A DNA stretch of 64,000 bases from Porites lobata (taxonomy: Eukaryota; Cnidaria; Anthozoa; Scleractinia; Poritidae). The stretch's first letter is position 1. Every line of letters starts with the position of its first letter. The notes under the pieces were generated by a model, which was not told the DNA's origin, did no database searches, and saw only the letters and a list, made by a program, of their open reading frames with translations. The stretch is from positions 527,501 to 591,500 of the forward strand of contig CALNXK010000035.1 in the NCBI GenBank assembly GCA_942486035.1, in the 5' to 3' direction. Of this stretch, positions 37,301-42,775 are shown piece by piece. Both the position numbers and the translations under genes were made by a program.

Positions 37301-39189
37301 CTGATCACAGGTTTCATTACACATCTGGAAATCTGGAATCTGAAGCAGTTTAACAATATGATTAGTCACAAAATATCACTGAGCTTATTTTCATTTAAAG
37401 TCAACTCTCTTCTTGCGATAATACGGACAACAACTAAATTCCAGGCAAATAATAATTTACAAGCGTTTGACTGAAATAAACTCCAGCTATTACGGACTCT
37501 CGCTAATGAGGCCACTAACCAGACTAACTCGAGGTCTCGTGGTTGGCCGCTATAAAGGGAGTTGACTGTATGTCGCTCTTAATTTTACATTGATGTTTTG
37601 AATACCTAATAAAATGTGACAAAAATCAGTAGCGTTTAACTTGAGCATGCTGGGATAGATTTTTTTAGCTACAATCGGCCACAAAATATCGAAGAATATC
37701 ATTCGTTATACCGAGGTCTTCGTTACTTATCGAGAAGATCGTTATACCGCGTTCCTTGGTTCCACTTTTCAACATAATGAAACCAGGCGTCTTTATAACA
37801 AGCTCTTTTATCCTTCCCGATCGAAAGCGGAAGTTGAGAGGTTTAGATTTGTTCTTTTGATTTAGTAAACGTCATTACTTCTAAACGGCTATCTTTTTAA
37901 AATTTTACAGGTAGTATATATTGTAGTGTATGTATAGCTTGCAAGTTATAACAACAAAGTGTTATATTTTGTTATATTTTGTCTTCCTTAGCCCATTTTT
38001 CCCATTTTTGATATTTTGTAGCAAATTTATTGATTTTAAATTTTCACGTGATTTTTTCGTCTTTGAAAAACAATTTGGAGGTTTTATGACCAAACCGCTT
38101 CCGAGTGAAGATCGATATAGAAAGAGCTCAAATGTTCTGATCATTTCAGGGCATACTCGTAAAACAGGAAATTTTCCGCGAAATTTGTGTTTGAATAGAC
38201 AAAATTATTATTCTGTTAATTAAAACGGACTGAAAAACCCAATTGTAAAGATTACACGCGATCGTACGTCTCATGGAATTTTTAAAAGAAATTTAGGGTG
38301 CATCTACGGCAAACATTTAAAATAACACAACTGCTAAGGCTTAGTAATCGTTTACATTTAAATTCCTTTCATATAATTATTATTCACACGCATCATATGA
38401 ATGTTGAAAGGGAAGAGGGTCTCTTTCCTGAAAAGAACCAGTGTTTACGGAAACAGATGAACGGGAGCAGCGGTCTGAATAAAAAGAAAATACAACGCAA
38501 CTCCAAGTTCACGATCGATCATTTTTTCTTTTGGTTCTTGCGTAAATTGAACTCCATGAATTGAACGTGTCCAGACCCATTCATTCAATGTTGTTTGCAT
38601 AATTTAAAACTTTTAATGACATAAATAATTTTATATGAGATTATAAGAAGCTGCAATTGAACAGCAAGTATCTGACCAAGCTTAATGTTTTTGCCCGGCG
38701 GTTGCCGGTTACATTTGAAATCGATTTCACTTTAGTGTAAGTCACGATATTGCACCGTTTCACGAAACTTCCTTAAAACACTGTTCTTACACCAATATCT
38801 AAAAGTATCATAGTTGAAATATATAAAACAACCTTCATTTATATGCGTGCAAGGATTCAGGGCGGTTTTGAAACATATACAGCAATTTATCTGGTGCCAT
38901 TTTTACCGACGAAAAGCATACTAACAATATACTTCCACATACTGGAGCACGTTATCGGGTAAACTTCTCGTTTTGACCGAGCTCACGTAAGCTCAGATCT
39001 TTCTGTTTCACTTTGTTATTATAAAATTTACATATTACGGAAACAACAAGTATTAATTAAGTTAACTAACGTAACTTTGCCTTAATTTACCTTTGAGGAA
39101 CAACTATCGTAGCATCGTTTTAAATTCTGACTGGAGCCACAATAAATACAGACTGCCAACAACAAGACTTCGTAAAACGTAGCCTTCAT
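7020..39189 (-). CDS. Multi-exon secreted, membrane-anchored protein with FN3-like module (exon-by-exon model)
   Basis: I joined short minus-strand exons by GT-AG signals and reading phase. The order is 39091-39189, 37285-37324, 29739-29938, 26746-26764, 26405-26545, 21589-21740, 19472-19540, 18000-18054, 17641-17673, 15198-15336, 12560-12641, (gap), 9761-9786, 9432-9572, 8775-8806, 8583-8643, 7309-7380, 7020-7114. The predicted protein is about 480+ residues. It has a signal peptide, a CX3C..CX3C N-terminus, an FN3-like segment (PPTPNPPLLL...FTLQW...SPVIFVLEVK), further cysteine-bearing ectodomain, a Ser/Thr/Pro stalk, and a hydrophobic C-terminus ending at the stop. It should be a cell-surface protein with no cytoplasmic tail, possibly GPI-anchored. 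The family is not recognised; the FN3 call is by eye. The join between 12560 and 9786 does not keep phase and one or more exons are missing there. A transcript would settle the model. Confidence 0.65.
7159..7276. repeat. Tandem repeat in the last intron, 32-37-bp unit
   Basis: About 3.5 units of GTCTGATAAGACCAGTGGCA with spacer ACTTTG. The array fills much of the intron between the stalk and anchor exons. Confidence 0.85.
7309..7380 (-). CDS. Ser/Thr/Pro stalk exon
   Basis: 72 nt, phase 1 to 1, acceptor TTCCTTCATTAG and donor GTACCA. Encodes LPTKVPNTAKPSTTPSPSTT plus SPP, a likely O-glycosylated juxtamembrane stalk. Confidence 0.8.
7823..8029. mobile_element. MITE-like element, ~40-bp terminal inverted repeats
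   Basis: The left end CACAGCCCCCTATTTTTCCG pairs with the right end ...GAAAAATAGGGAACTGTG. The inner parts also match across AAGATCGTCGAGATCGAG. No coding capacity. Confidence 0.75.
8583..8643 (-). CDS. Ectodomain exon IYAFDKSSCLLLPVEGERFQ
   Basis: 61 nt, phase 0 to 1, acceptor GTCTTTTTGCAG and donor GTAAAT. Encodes 20 residues with one cysteine. Confidence 0.75.
8775..8806 (-). CDS. 32-nt exon KVPVASFFRQ
   Basis: Phase 1 to 0, acceptor after a pyrimidine-rich run (ACTAG), donor GTAGCT. Encodes KVPVASFFRQ, which bridges the phase between the exons at 9432 and 8583. Confidence 0.55.
9432..9572 (-). CDS. Ectodomain exon, YGMLVFMWYMNSTAK
   Basis: 141 nt, phase 1 to 1, acceptor TTGCTCCAG and donor GTAAGT. 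Encodes 46 residues: YGMLVFMWYMNSTAKIGTPF, then ...ENRPKLRFPKSDRGRMASLY; NST is a sequon. Confidence 0.75.
9761..9786 (-). CDS. Candidate 26-nt exon
   Basis: A strong acceptor (GGTTTATTTTTAG) and donor (GTAAGT) bound 26 nt that encode YIVGHFFR in phase 2 to 1, which suits the following exon. It does not match the phase 0 end of exon 11. Either an exon is missing between them or this is a decoy. Confidence 0.45.
10621..10845. mobile_element. Fold-back element
   Basis: The outer arms carry TTTTTGTCGGAAA / TTTCCGACAAAAA. The inner arms carry GGGGTATTGTCTACAAGTTT, matched in reverse by AAACTTGGAGACAATACCCC. Most of the element is self-complementary. Confidence 0.7.
11160..11500. repeat. G/C-tailed dispersed repeat, copy 1
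   Basis: Begins CCCCGGGAGGGGGG, contains GTGCCGCTG and repeated CTCTAGGATAGGGTAT, and ends GTGCCCCCCCGGG. Related copies lie at about 36628-37064 and 42297-42775. Confidence 0.65.
11595..11968 (-). mobile_element. Penelope-like element 3' remnant with GIY-YIG endonuclease domain (frameshifted)
   Basis: The minus-strand frame 11968-11681 encodes GLRTRVVYKFSCASCNGCYV then SETSRHFSTLVREHL and NVFKHLQ. This is the CxxC-containing GIY-YIG nuclease region that ends Penelope-like reverse transcriptases. The usual YVGxT glycine reads YVSET here. After CFEILALQP the frame shifts and continues as KWEKPDLNQQVKHINLTLSL to a stop at 11595-11597. The upstream reverse transcriptase is absent, so this is a dead, truncated copy inside an intron of the membrane-anchored gene. 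Confidence 0.85.
11950..12460. repeat. Dispersed repeat, partner of 27215-27540
   Basis: Shared landmarks in the same order include GACAAAATCACA, CAAGTTTTCAAA, CCATTTCAATC, and GTTTCACT followed by TTGGTGG. The copy here carries an extra GC-rich block (12150-12260). Confidence 0.7.
12560..12641 (-). CDS. Exon 11: ECPGGVCP segment
   Basis: 82 nt, phase 2 to 0, acceptor TATACTAG and donor GTAAGC. Encodes LVMQECPGGVCPAIQGYQL then TDHLDDPL. Phase matches exon 10. The next coding exon downstream is not securely identified. Confidence 0.75.
13967..14795. mobile_element. 829-bp non-autonomous DNA transposon with TTA target duplication (PIF/Harbinger-like)
   Basis: The ends GGGACTGTGCAATAATTATG and its near reverse complement (CTGATAGTTATTGCACAGTCCC side) form inverted repeats of about 45 bp. 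TTA flanks both sides (13964-13966 and 14796-14798). A 3-bp TWA duplication is the PIF/Harbinger signature. The internal open frame at 14256-14621 has no recognised transposase domain. The family assignment is inference. Confidence 0.7.
15198..15336 (-). CDS. Exon 10: ectodomain with N-glycosylation sequons
   Basis: 139 nt, phase 1 to 2, acceptor with a 10-T tract ending CAAG and donor GTAAGT. Encodes 45 residues including ALKTVSEYVDFDIRKNNQ and SVNLTTVNATWSNEAWGKK; NQS, NLT and NAT are sequons. A second GTAAGT 16 nt below could act as an alternative donor. Confidence 0.75.
15381..15690. mobile_element. MITE with ~90-bp inverted repeats
   Basis: The left arm CTTGAGAAAACAGCCGACAT ... matches in reverse the right arm ending GTTGTTTTCTCAGACTACAT. 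Both carry the GAAATTTCATACTGATG / CATCAGTATGGAATTTC core. A one-armed relative sits at about 17790-17910. Confidence 0.7.
16944..17343. mobile_element. MITE, 26-bp inverted termini
   Basis: The left end CCGTATTTATTCCATTAAAC with CGCCGC mirrors GCGGCGTTTAATCGAATAAA at the right end, with one mismatch and one indel. AAACGCCGC repeats internally. Confidence 0.75.
17641..17673 (-). CDS. Exon 9: 33-nt cysteine exon
   Basis: 33 nt, phase 1 to 1, acceptor TTTTTTCACAG and donor GTAAGT. Encodes CISGFCGCDA, three cysteines in ten residues. Split codons on both sides join cleanly to exons 8 and 10. Confidence 0.75.
18000..18054 (-). CDS. Exon 8: ectodomain
   Basis: 55 nt, phase 0 to 1, acceptor TTTTTCTCTACAG and donor GTAAGT. 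Encodes ISTTFAVNFETQATFYVP. A tRNA-derived SINE begins only about 30 bp above its acceptor. Confidence 0.75.
18087..18262 (+). mobile_element. tRNA-derived SINE
   Basis: The head has an A-box TTAGCTCAGTTAGGAGAGC, an anticodon-like arm CCGGTCTGCTGAGCCGG (loop GCT) and a B-box GGTTCAAACCCC. The acceptor strands do not pair well, and a non-tRNA body (ACACTCAGGGTCTTGTGG...) follows. This is a SINE, not a functional tRNA gene. Confidence 0.8.
18391..18937. mobile_element. Iteron-rich palindromic element between ~60-bp direct repeats
   Basis: The segment 18391-18452 reappears at about 18876-18937; both carry ATATCTGGCGTAAATATGGCC. Between them CCAACAATGTTGGGA, CAACAACTCCCAAC and AAACGGACGCAAC recur on both strands. 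Terminal inverted repeats near GCAAACGGACGCAA / TTGCGTCCGTTTAC bound about 18458-18845. Confidence 0.7.
19195..19385. repeat. Two-copy tandem duplication, ~95-bp unit
   Basis: GGGGATGGACGTATTTCCCA...TATCCTGACCTT...CACATGTATT is followed directly by a diverged copy (GGAGATGGGCGTATCTCCCA...). Confidence 0.75.
19472..19540 (-). CDS. Exon 7: ectodomain
   Basis: 69 nt, phase 0 to 0, acceptor TTTGCCTAG and donor GTAAGT. Encodes RSSETLVLQPQEKLYFGCPY plus DVR. Confidence 0.75.
19690..19975. mobile_element. Possible MITE
   Basis: The phrases ATTATTCCACGAGTGCGCGT and AAGTGGAATAATTTTTT, with TGGCTATAA...TTATAGCCA, give local self-complementarity. The outer limits are uncertain. Confidence 0.4.
19990..20471. 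mobile_element. 482-bp Mutator-like MITE, ~88-bp terminal inverted repeats, 9-bp target duplication
   Basis: The left arm begins TAGCCTCCAACGCAGGTGTT and the right arm ends AAACGCCTGCGTGGGAGGCTA. The arms stay complementary for about 88 bp (through CTCGTTTTTCATCCCTCCCC). The 9-bp sequence CCGCCATCT flanks both sides exactly (19981-19989 and 20472-20480). Long inverted repeats with a 9-bp duplication are the hallmark of Mutator-like elements. No transposase is encoded. Confidence 0.85.
21150..21341 (-). mobile_element. tRNA-derived SINE, second family
   Basis: On the minus strand the head reads GGGAGCAAGGGTGGCGAAGG, then GAGCACTCGCCTCCCAGAAA, with B-box CAGGTTCAATTC. The body passes through CATATGTGGACT and CTCCGGTTTTCCCCTCACC to AAAACCAACC. 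The reduced pairing shows it is not a functional tRNA. Confidence 0.75.
21345..21485. repeat. TAAGCCCCC-type repeat remnant
   Basis: Repeated GGATATAAGCCCCCTCC-like phrases resemble the interior of the MITE at 48422-48724. Confidence 0.5.
21589..21740 (-). CDS. Exon 6: ectodomain
   Basis: 152 nt, phase 1 to 0, acceptor GTTTCAACAG and donor GTAATT. Joins exon 5 with a split Asp codon. Encodes AHVRLKETDGLDIEVLLSNV then IPAELRNACQKPGNLLDF, with one cysteine. Confidence 0.8.
23012..25560 (-). mobile_element. Second LINE, 5'-truncated and frameshifted, near-complete 3' end
   Basis: The 5' remnant (25552-25094) is the C-terminal endonuclease region with SLSDHYLVYCVLK. Then come TNKAIGLDNISARLFK (about 24680), the RT core 24681-23662 with NYRPISILPTMSKILEKVV, MFLDLTKAFDTVDH, GVPQGSILGPLLF and the catalytic YADD in VTLYADDTVLYYF. 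A thumb/C-terminal part (DYADLVWGDKDNVSLMKELQ...) ends at 23211. The coding pieces fall in three frames with at least three breaks, so it is inactive. The 3' end on the minus strand runs into ATT repeats (plus-strand AATAATAAT at 23012-23033), as in CR1/L2-type LINEs. It is diverged from the LINE at 1-1690. Confidence 0.9.
23127..23157. repeat. Poly(A) tract inside the LINE 3' region
   Basis: About 28 uninterrupted A on the plus strand. It runs opposite to the LINE and is not its tail, so it may mark a separate small insertion or slippage. Confidence 0.7.
25591..25796. mobile_element. 206-bp fold-back element
   Basis: The left arm AAATTCCGTAAAAGGGCTGT and the right arm ending AGAACAGCCGTTTTACGGAA pair over about 45-50 bp, through ATATATGAATTGTAAA. 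It abuts the truncated 5' end of the LINE. Confidence 0.8.
26122..26388. mobile_element. 267-bp inverted-repeat element beside exon 5
   Basis: The outer arms TGGTGGACAAAACACTGACC / GTCAATGTTTTGTCCACCA and the inner arms TTTAGTGATTAGGGTTTAGA / CTTAACCCTAATCACTAAA make almost the whole element self-complementary. It ends 16 bp from the splice donor of exon 5. Confidence 0.8.
26405..26545 (-). CDS. Exon 5: ectodomain with CESG and SWDYPP
   Basis: 141 nt, phase 1 to 1, acceptor with a long pyrimidine tract and donor GTATGT. Encodes TCESGQDIF, TPCPVFNVRVIFNATEV (one N-glycosylation sequon) and AAILSWDYPP, possibly the rest of the FN3-like fold or a second module. A 267-bp inverted-repeat element ends 16 bp from its donor. 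Confidence 0.8.
26625..27200. repeat. Inverted pair of GC-rich repeat fragments
   Basis: GTAATGGGCGCAAGAGAGAA with GGGGCGCGCGAGGGAG at about 26650 is mirrored by CTCCCTCGCGCGCCCCGTTC at about 27140. The pair encloses micro-exon 4. The open frames here are compositional. Confidence 0.65.
26746..26764 (-). CDS. Exon 4: 19-nt micro-exon
   Basis: Acceptor TTTTTGACAG and donor GTAATT bound 19 nt encoding ITQWLP plus one base. It is the piece that takes exon 3 (phase 0) to exon 5 (phase 1), giving ...KKYHT-ITQWLPG-TCESG. Its length makes a chance match possible. Confidence 0.5.
27843..28055. mobile_element. MITE with TTTAGTAAA...CCAACTAGT termini
   Basis: The left end TTTTAGTAAACTCCAACTAG mirrors the right end CCAACTAGTTGGATTTTACT. 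A related block, inverted, occurs at about 3990-4140 next to the helicase-like exon. Confidence 0.75.
28116..28254. mobile_element. 139-bp element with TAGCCTGTTCCAGGCG termini
   Basis: TAGCCTGTTCCAGGCG at the left is exactly mirrored by CGCCTGGAACAGGCTA at the right. It lies within a further CGGCCT-rich repeat (28085-28310). Confidence 0.75.
28321..28690. repeat. Repeat related to the elements at 55279-56013
   Basis: Shares CACGGCTACGACGTGAAATT, AACAAACGACAACGG and a purine-rich GACGACGCCGGTAACG end with the GACGACGGCGACG family. Confidence 0.5.
29739..29938 (-). CDS. Exon 3: FN3-like module
   Basis: 200 nt, phase 1 to 0, acceptor TCTCTTACAG and donor GTAAGC. Encodes 66 residues including VPPTPNPPLLL, EYFEFTLQW and SPVIFVLEVK. 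This fits strands A-C' of a fibronectin type III domain: the proline-rich start, then W with alternating hydrophobics. Confidence 0.8.
29998..30331. mobile_element. MITE with AAGCCCCCC termini
   Basis: The left end TAACGTAAATCCTCTAGTAA-GCCCCC roughly mirrors the right end GGGGGGCTTAATAGAGAATT-GACGGTA, with four to five mismatches in 26. It is of the same type as 48422-48724. Confidence 0.6.
30332..36600. other. Long intron sequence, no recognised exon or element
   Basis: AT-rich DNA between exons 2 and 3 of the minus-strand gene. A 122-codon plus-strand frame (34760-35128) has no domain. One weak exon-like stretch at about 31857-31882 does not keep phase. Nothing else recognised. Confidence 0.4.
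36628..37064. repeat. G/C-tailed dispersed repeat, copy 2
   Basis: Contains GAGTATGTGCCGCTGGCCTC, ATGCGACCCCAT repeats and AGTACCCTCCATCCCCCC. Copy 3 at 42297-42775 has the same blocks in inverted orientation. Confidence 0.7.
37152..37570. repeat. Inverted-repeat-bounded segment around exon 2
   Basis: TACAGTTGAACCTCCATACG-GCC at the left loosely mirrors GGCCGCTATAAAGGGAGTTGAC-TGTA at the right. Either a MITE carries exon 2 or two repeat fragments flank it. Confidence 0.45.
37285..37324 (-). CDS. Exon 2: CNETC segment
   Basis: 40 nt, phase 0 to 1, acceptor TTCCAG and donor GTAAGT. Encodes MCNETCDQLATLA, a CX3C pair that echoes the CX3C of exon 1. It lies inside a stretch flanked by repeat-like sequence (37152-37570), which lowers confidence. 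Confidence 0.55.
39091..39189 (-). CDS. Exon 1 (coding): signal peptide and first cysteines
   Basis: ATG at 39187-39189; 33 codons end in phase 0 at a GTAAAT donor. The product starts MKATFYEVLLLAVCIYCGSS, a textbook signal peptide, then RCYDSC. Seven bases above the ATG is an acceptor (CTTCTTCCTTCAACAG), so the 5' UTR is split by an intron. The untranslated first exon was not located. Confidence 0.75.
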
Positions 39190-39459
39190 GGTTTACCTGT
39201 TGAAGGAAGAAGAAGACTAAGAAGACGAGGTATCGGAATGACGTGACAGTTTCAAAGCGTTTACTTACAAGTCCCGTTTCATATGAGCTGTGATAATTAC
39301 GTTTCAAAAATAAAACACTTTAAGTAAGTTAACAGAGTTAAAATTCAATAATCCGATCAATTAGCAGATTGACTTCCAGGACTTACCAGTAGTTATGCTT
39401 CAACATATTACTCCTTTTTTGTTCGTTCCCTTTATTAATATGCATAAGGGTCGAGTCAA

Positions 39460-39467
39460 TGACGTCA
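39460..39467. promoter_or_regulatory. CRE-like palindrome TGACGTCA
   Basis: A perfect cAMP-response-element/ATF consensus 130 bp above the ATG of the plus-strand gene at 39598 and about 270 bp above (antisense to) exon 1 of the minus-strand gene. It could serve a bidirectional promoter between the two. Function is inferred from sequence only. Confidence 0.4.
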
Positions 39468-39597
39468 CCCATTGTTATAACTGAGGTCGCTGAGGAAAAA
39501 AGCGAATAGATTTCGAAAGCGCTATCGTTCTTGCAATCGCTTTGCTAAGGAAAAAAGTCTTACTGTTACCAATATTCTTTAAAACATTGTTTCAAAC

Positions 39598-40375
39598 ATG
39601 CAAATTGAATCGAGCTCTACACCTCAGTCAACGATTGACGAAGTAGAGAAAGTACAGCGTCAAAGGATAGCCAGCTGTATCGGTGATGTATTCCAACTGA
39701 CTTATGCGGCTTTGATTGGCAAACTCATTCAACAAGAAAAGCTGAACCGCTGCCACGGTTGTGCTATTCAACACCCAAGTCAAAACCAACATTCTTGCCT
39801 CACGATGGATAAAGATGATGCCTGGATGTATTTCCACGATGAAGTGGTTCAACAAATTGACCTGAATTCTATGCTGAACGCTACCGGAAGTATATCCAGT
39901 GCTCTTGGCTTCAAACTAGGTAAATCATGGGAAACGTACGTTCCCGAGCTGCCAAAAATGCCGTGGACCAGTGTTGACCTCACTTCTGTGTGACTTGATG
40001 TTGTCCAGCAGGGTGATGATCTTCAAAGCCGTATTTTATACGCTCTATACTAAGGACCAAATGGGCTCAAATGGCAAGGATTTCGGTGAGGAAAGATCAA
40101 AAACCAATGGACCTTGACTTGATAATTAAAGACATTCAAAACAGGCTTTGTTTCTAAAAGTAATAAAATTTGTTTATGACTAAATTTTGAGCCAGTGTGT
40201 GTTTGTCTCTGTCTTAGTCAAGAAAGGGCTTTCTCTGTACCGCACACAAGCCAAAACATTGAAAGTGTCTTTAAGTGAAATGGAAGAGCTTAAACAAAAG
40301 TTTAAAGACCTGCCGCGTTCGAATCTAGAAAAGTTGAAAGAACTCCACCCTGGGGTCTTTTCAAAACTGAACTAG
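39598..40375 (+). CDS. Two-exon small protein with CxxC-x3-HPSQ-x2-HxC motif
   Basis: Exon 1 is 39598-39919 (ATG, 107 codons plus one base; donor GTAAAT). Exon 2 is 40218-40375 (acceptor TTTGTCTCTGTCTTAG, then 51 codons and TAG). Phase is kept through a split Val codon, giving about 159 residues. Without splicing the frame ends at 39993 with 131 residues. Residues 52-67 read CHGCAIQHPSQNQHSC; C52, C55, H59 or H65 and C67 could bind a metal. Exon 2 is charged and helical-looking (SEMEELKQKFKDLPRSNLEK). Function is unknown. I have an impression that HPSQ/CxxC proteins are repeated in cnidarian genomes near mobile elements, so it may be element cargo rather than a host gene. An AATAAA lies at 40751-40756. 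Confidence 0.65.
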
Positions 40376-40413
40376 AGGTGATTGGTGGTATTTTTGAACT
40401 TCGCTGATCAGCT

Positions 40414-40679
40414 ACAACCAGTTGCAAAAATGATGAGACACTCTCACGGAAAAACGACCTTTCTTGCTTCAAATCGCTCCTGGTCACAGGTCTGTAAAAT
40501 ATAATACTGACCTCCCTCCTCCCTCCCATTCAAAGTTGTTCCTCCAAGTTTTGAGTATGGTCTTGTATTGCTAGCAACTTTGATAAGGGGTGGAGGGGGG
40601 ATCACAAGCACAAGATCATGGACAGGCCATTTATGCCAAAATACGGTACAGTGTCTCAAGTACTTTTGCAACTGGTTGT
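40414..40679. mobile_element. 266-bp MITE, copy 1 of an identical pair
   Basis: Exact 16-bp inverted termini ACAACCAGTTGCAAAA ... TTTTGCAACTGGTTGT. The flanks show CT on both sides, a possible 2-bp target duplication. It lies 38 bp after the stop of the two-exon gene and before an AATAAA, so it is probably in that 3' UTR. Confidence 0.85.
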
Positions 40680-40750
40680 CTCATTTAAGGTTTACTTCAA
40701 CAAGCGATTTCCACGTCTTAAATTCCCAAAACGAAGACTATAGCGACATA

Positions 40751-40756
40751 AATAAA
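40751..40756 (+). terminator. Candidate poly(A) signal AATAAA
   Basis: Lies 376 bp after the TAG of the two-exon gene, beyond the inserted MITE. Confidence 0.4.
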
Positions 40757-40759
40757 TAG

Positions 40760-42296
40760 AATGACACTTTGTGTTGCTTTTCCCAGCCGATACATCATTG
40801 TCATTGATATCAAACTGCCTCAAAAAGCGCTTAAGAGTGTAGTGACTTGTAAATTTTTGCCTCACTTTTGTTGTAACGCATGCGCCATTATCTATAGTGA
40901 CATAGCTTAAAGTTTCGGCGTTGTAATTAAACTCTGAGAAGCGCGAATGCATAATAAAAGCATAATTTTCCTTTTCTTGGTATTTAGAGATACTATAGTT
41001 GCGAATAAAGCTGCCAAACCTTCCTTTTCACCCCTGTATCTGTAACGCAATGATATTTGATATGCAATGGCGTTATGTAATCGGTATACCGCGTGACTTA
41101 TTTTTCAACATCGCCGTTAAAGTAAAACCGTTCAGTTTTTTACGCGGGATGACGTAGTCAACCAGCGTCTAAAATTCGGTAGCGCATTCCTTTCGTCGTC
41201 TTGGGAGTCAAAAATTGCCTTGTTTTTTTAACTTTCCCGTATCCCGAGCCCGTCCCGAAAAATTGTGTGGATTTTTATCGGCCGCAACGTCGAAGCACGT
41301 GCAAGTCAGGCTGGATTGCACAAACGGAAAAAAGATACTGCGTCAGCAAAGGAGGGAAAAGTAAGTTCACTGTGTAGACGAGAACGAAGACGCAAGGCCG
41401 TGCTCTTAATACGGCGCAAGACTTGGCCTCGGGCGACTGAAAATATTGTCTAGGTGGCCCAGCCGGGCGACTTGCTGGTGTTGGTTTCTTGTTTCTGTTG
41501 AGTTACAGTCAAAAAGCTAAGAATGTCTAGAATTTATTACTTGCGAAATCGTAGCTCTCTCGGTGGCTTCGCGGCCTAAAAAGAACGCTTCGCTGGCTAA
41601 GAAACTCTTGAGGTCGACTTGTAAGTAGCAATAAGTAGCATGTCTATCAAAAAGCTTTAGGAAAATGTTGTTAAATCGGGCAGCGGGCACGCGTTGATGT
41701 TCAAAGGTGGTTTCACGTGAATTCAAATGTAACATAATCCTTGACTATGAACGTGACAAGCTGCACAGTTTTCGATAGTAACAGCTTTTCATAATAACAT
41801 TGAAATTTTTTCTTTAAATTAGGATTGTTCATTAGTTAGTTTCTCAAAACAAATTGTTGCTTTTGCTCTGACAGGCGTGAAGTACGGTCGGCGACGCAAA
41901 ACAATAGTTTTGTATTTTGAAAAATCGCTGAATAAACAAGGGAGTCGGTCTTTTATGTTCTTTAAATATTTTTACCTTTTTACTGCTGTGTCTGCGAGGC
42001 TAAAACATAACTAAGATTGTTATTCCAGTAAAATACGATGCATAAAAAAGAAAAGAGACGACTATAATAATTGTGATTGTTCTAGAATCGGGTATAAATC
42101 CCTTATTGTCTTTCGTGTCGTGACAAGGCATTTAATACGTATCACGTACTAAAAATAAATACGCAAAAGCTAACCGAATCTACATTCGTCCTGAACATTT
42201 CACCGGTAATATAGAAAGAAAATACTTCCGTTTTGCGCTTAAACGACGACTTTACAACAAGATGATCTATTCAAAAGAGATAATAGTTTTGGGGCG
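40760..42296. other. No recognised gene
   Basis: A GC-richer stretch at 41200-41450 contains a plus-strand open frame ending at a GTAAGT (41361), which could be an unlinked 5' exon. No partner exon was found. The rest is AT-rich and featureless. Confidence 0.35.
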
Positions 42297-42775
42297 GCCG
42301 GGGCGGGGGAGGGGGGGGCACTTCCTTATAAAGAGGCTAATGGGGATGTGCCGCTGGATGGGGTCGCATTTTCACGACTAGATTGACTTTTACTAGAGTT
42401 GCATTTTCAAAAGAGTTACTAGAATGGGGTCGCACATTTTCGGATATTTGGGAGACCTGTTCATATTTACGCTTAGCAAACGTACCAGGATATTTGTACT
42501 GTAGGTGAAAAAAAAAATGTTCTTCATTCAATTTATTAAAAAAATGGGTCAATTCATTTTTTGATGACCTATGTAAAGGATTGATAAGGTAGATACATAA
42601 ATAGAAAGTGACTAAGTTGAGATCGCAAAAATTACATATTTGCCCAAGAGTGACTAATATCGGGTCTACAATTGGCCACAGAAAAGGCTATAATGGGTTA
42701 GGGGCTCTGAGAGGCCAGCGGCACATACCCAGCAAAAGTTAACGCAAGTACCCCCCCCCCCCCTCCCGGGGGGCG
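42297..42775. repeat. G/C-tailed dispersed repeat, copy 3 (inverted relative to copy 2)
   Basis: Runs from GGCGGGGGAGGGGGGGGCAC through GTGCCGCTGGATGGGGTCGC and GAGAGGCCAGCGGCACATAC to a C13 tract. It matches the reverse complement of 36628-37064 block by block. Confidence 0.7.

Noticed and set aside
41265..41360. Plus-strand open frame GRNVEARASQAGLHKRKK... ending at GTAAGT
   Set aside because: No ATG start, no recognised domain and no downstream exon found. Left as an unlinked candidate.
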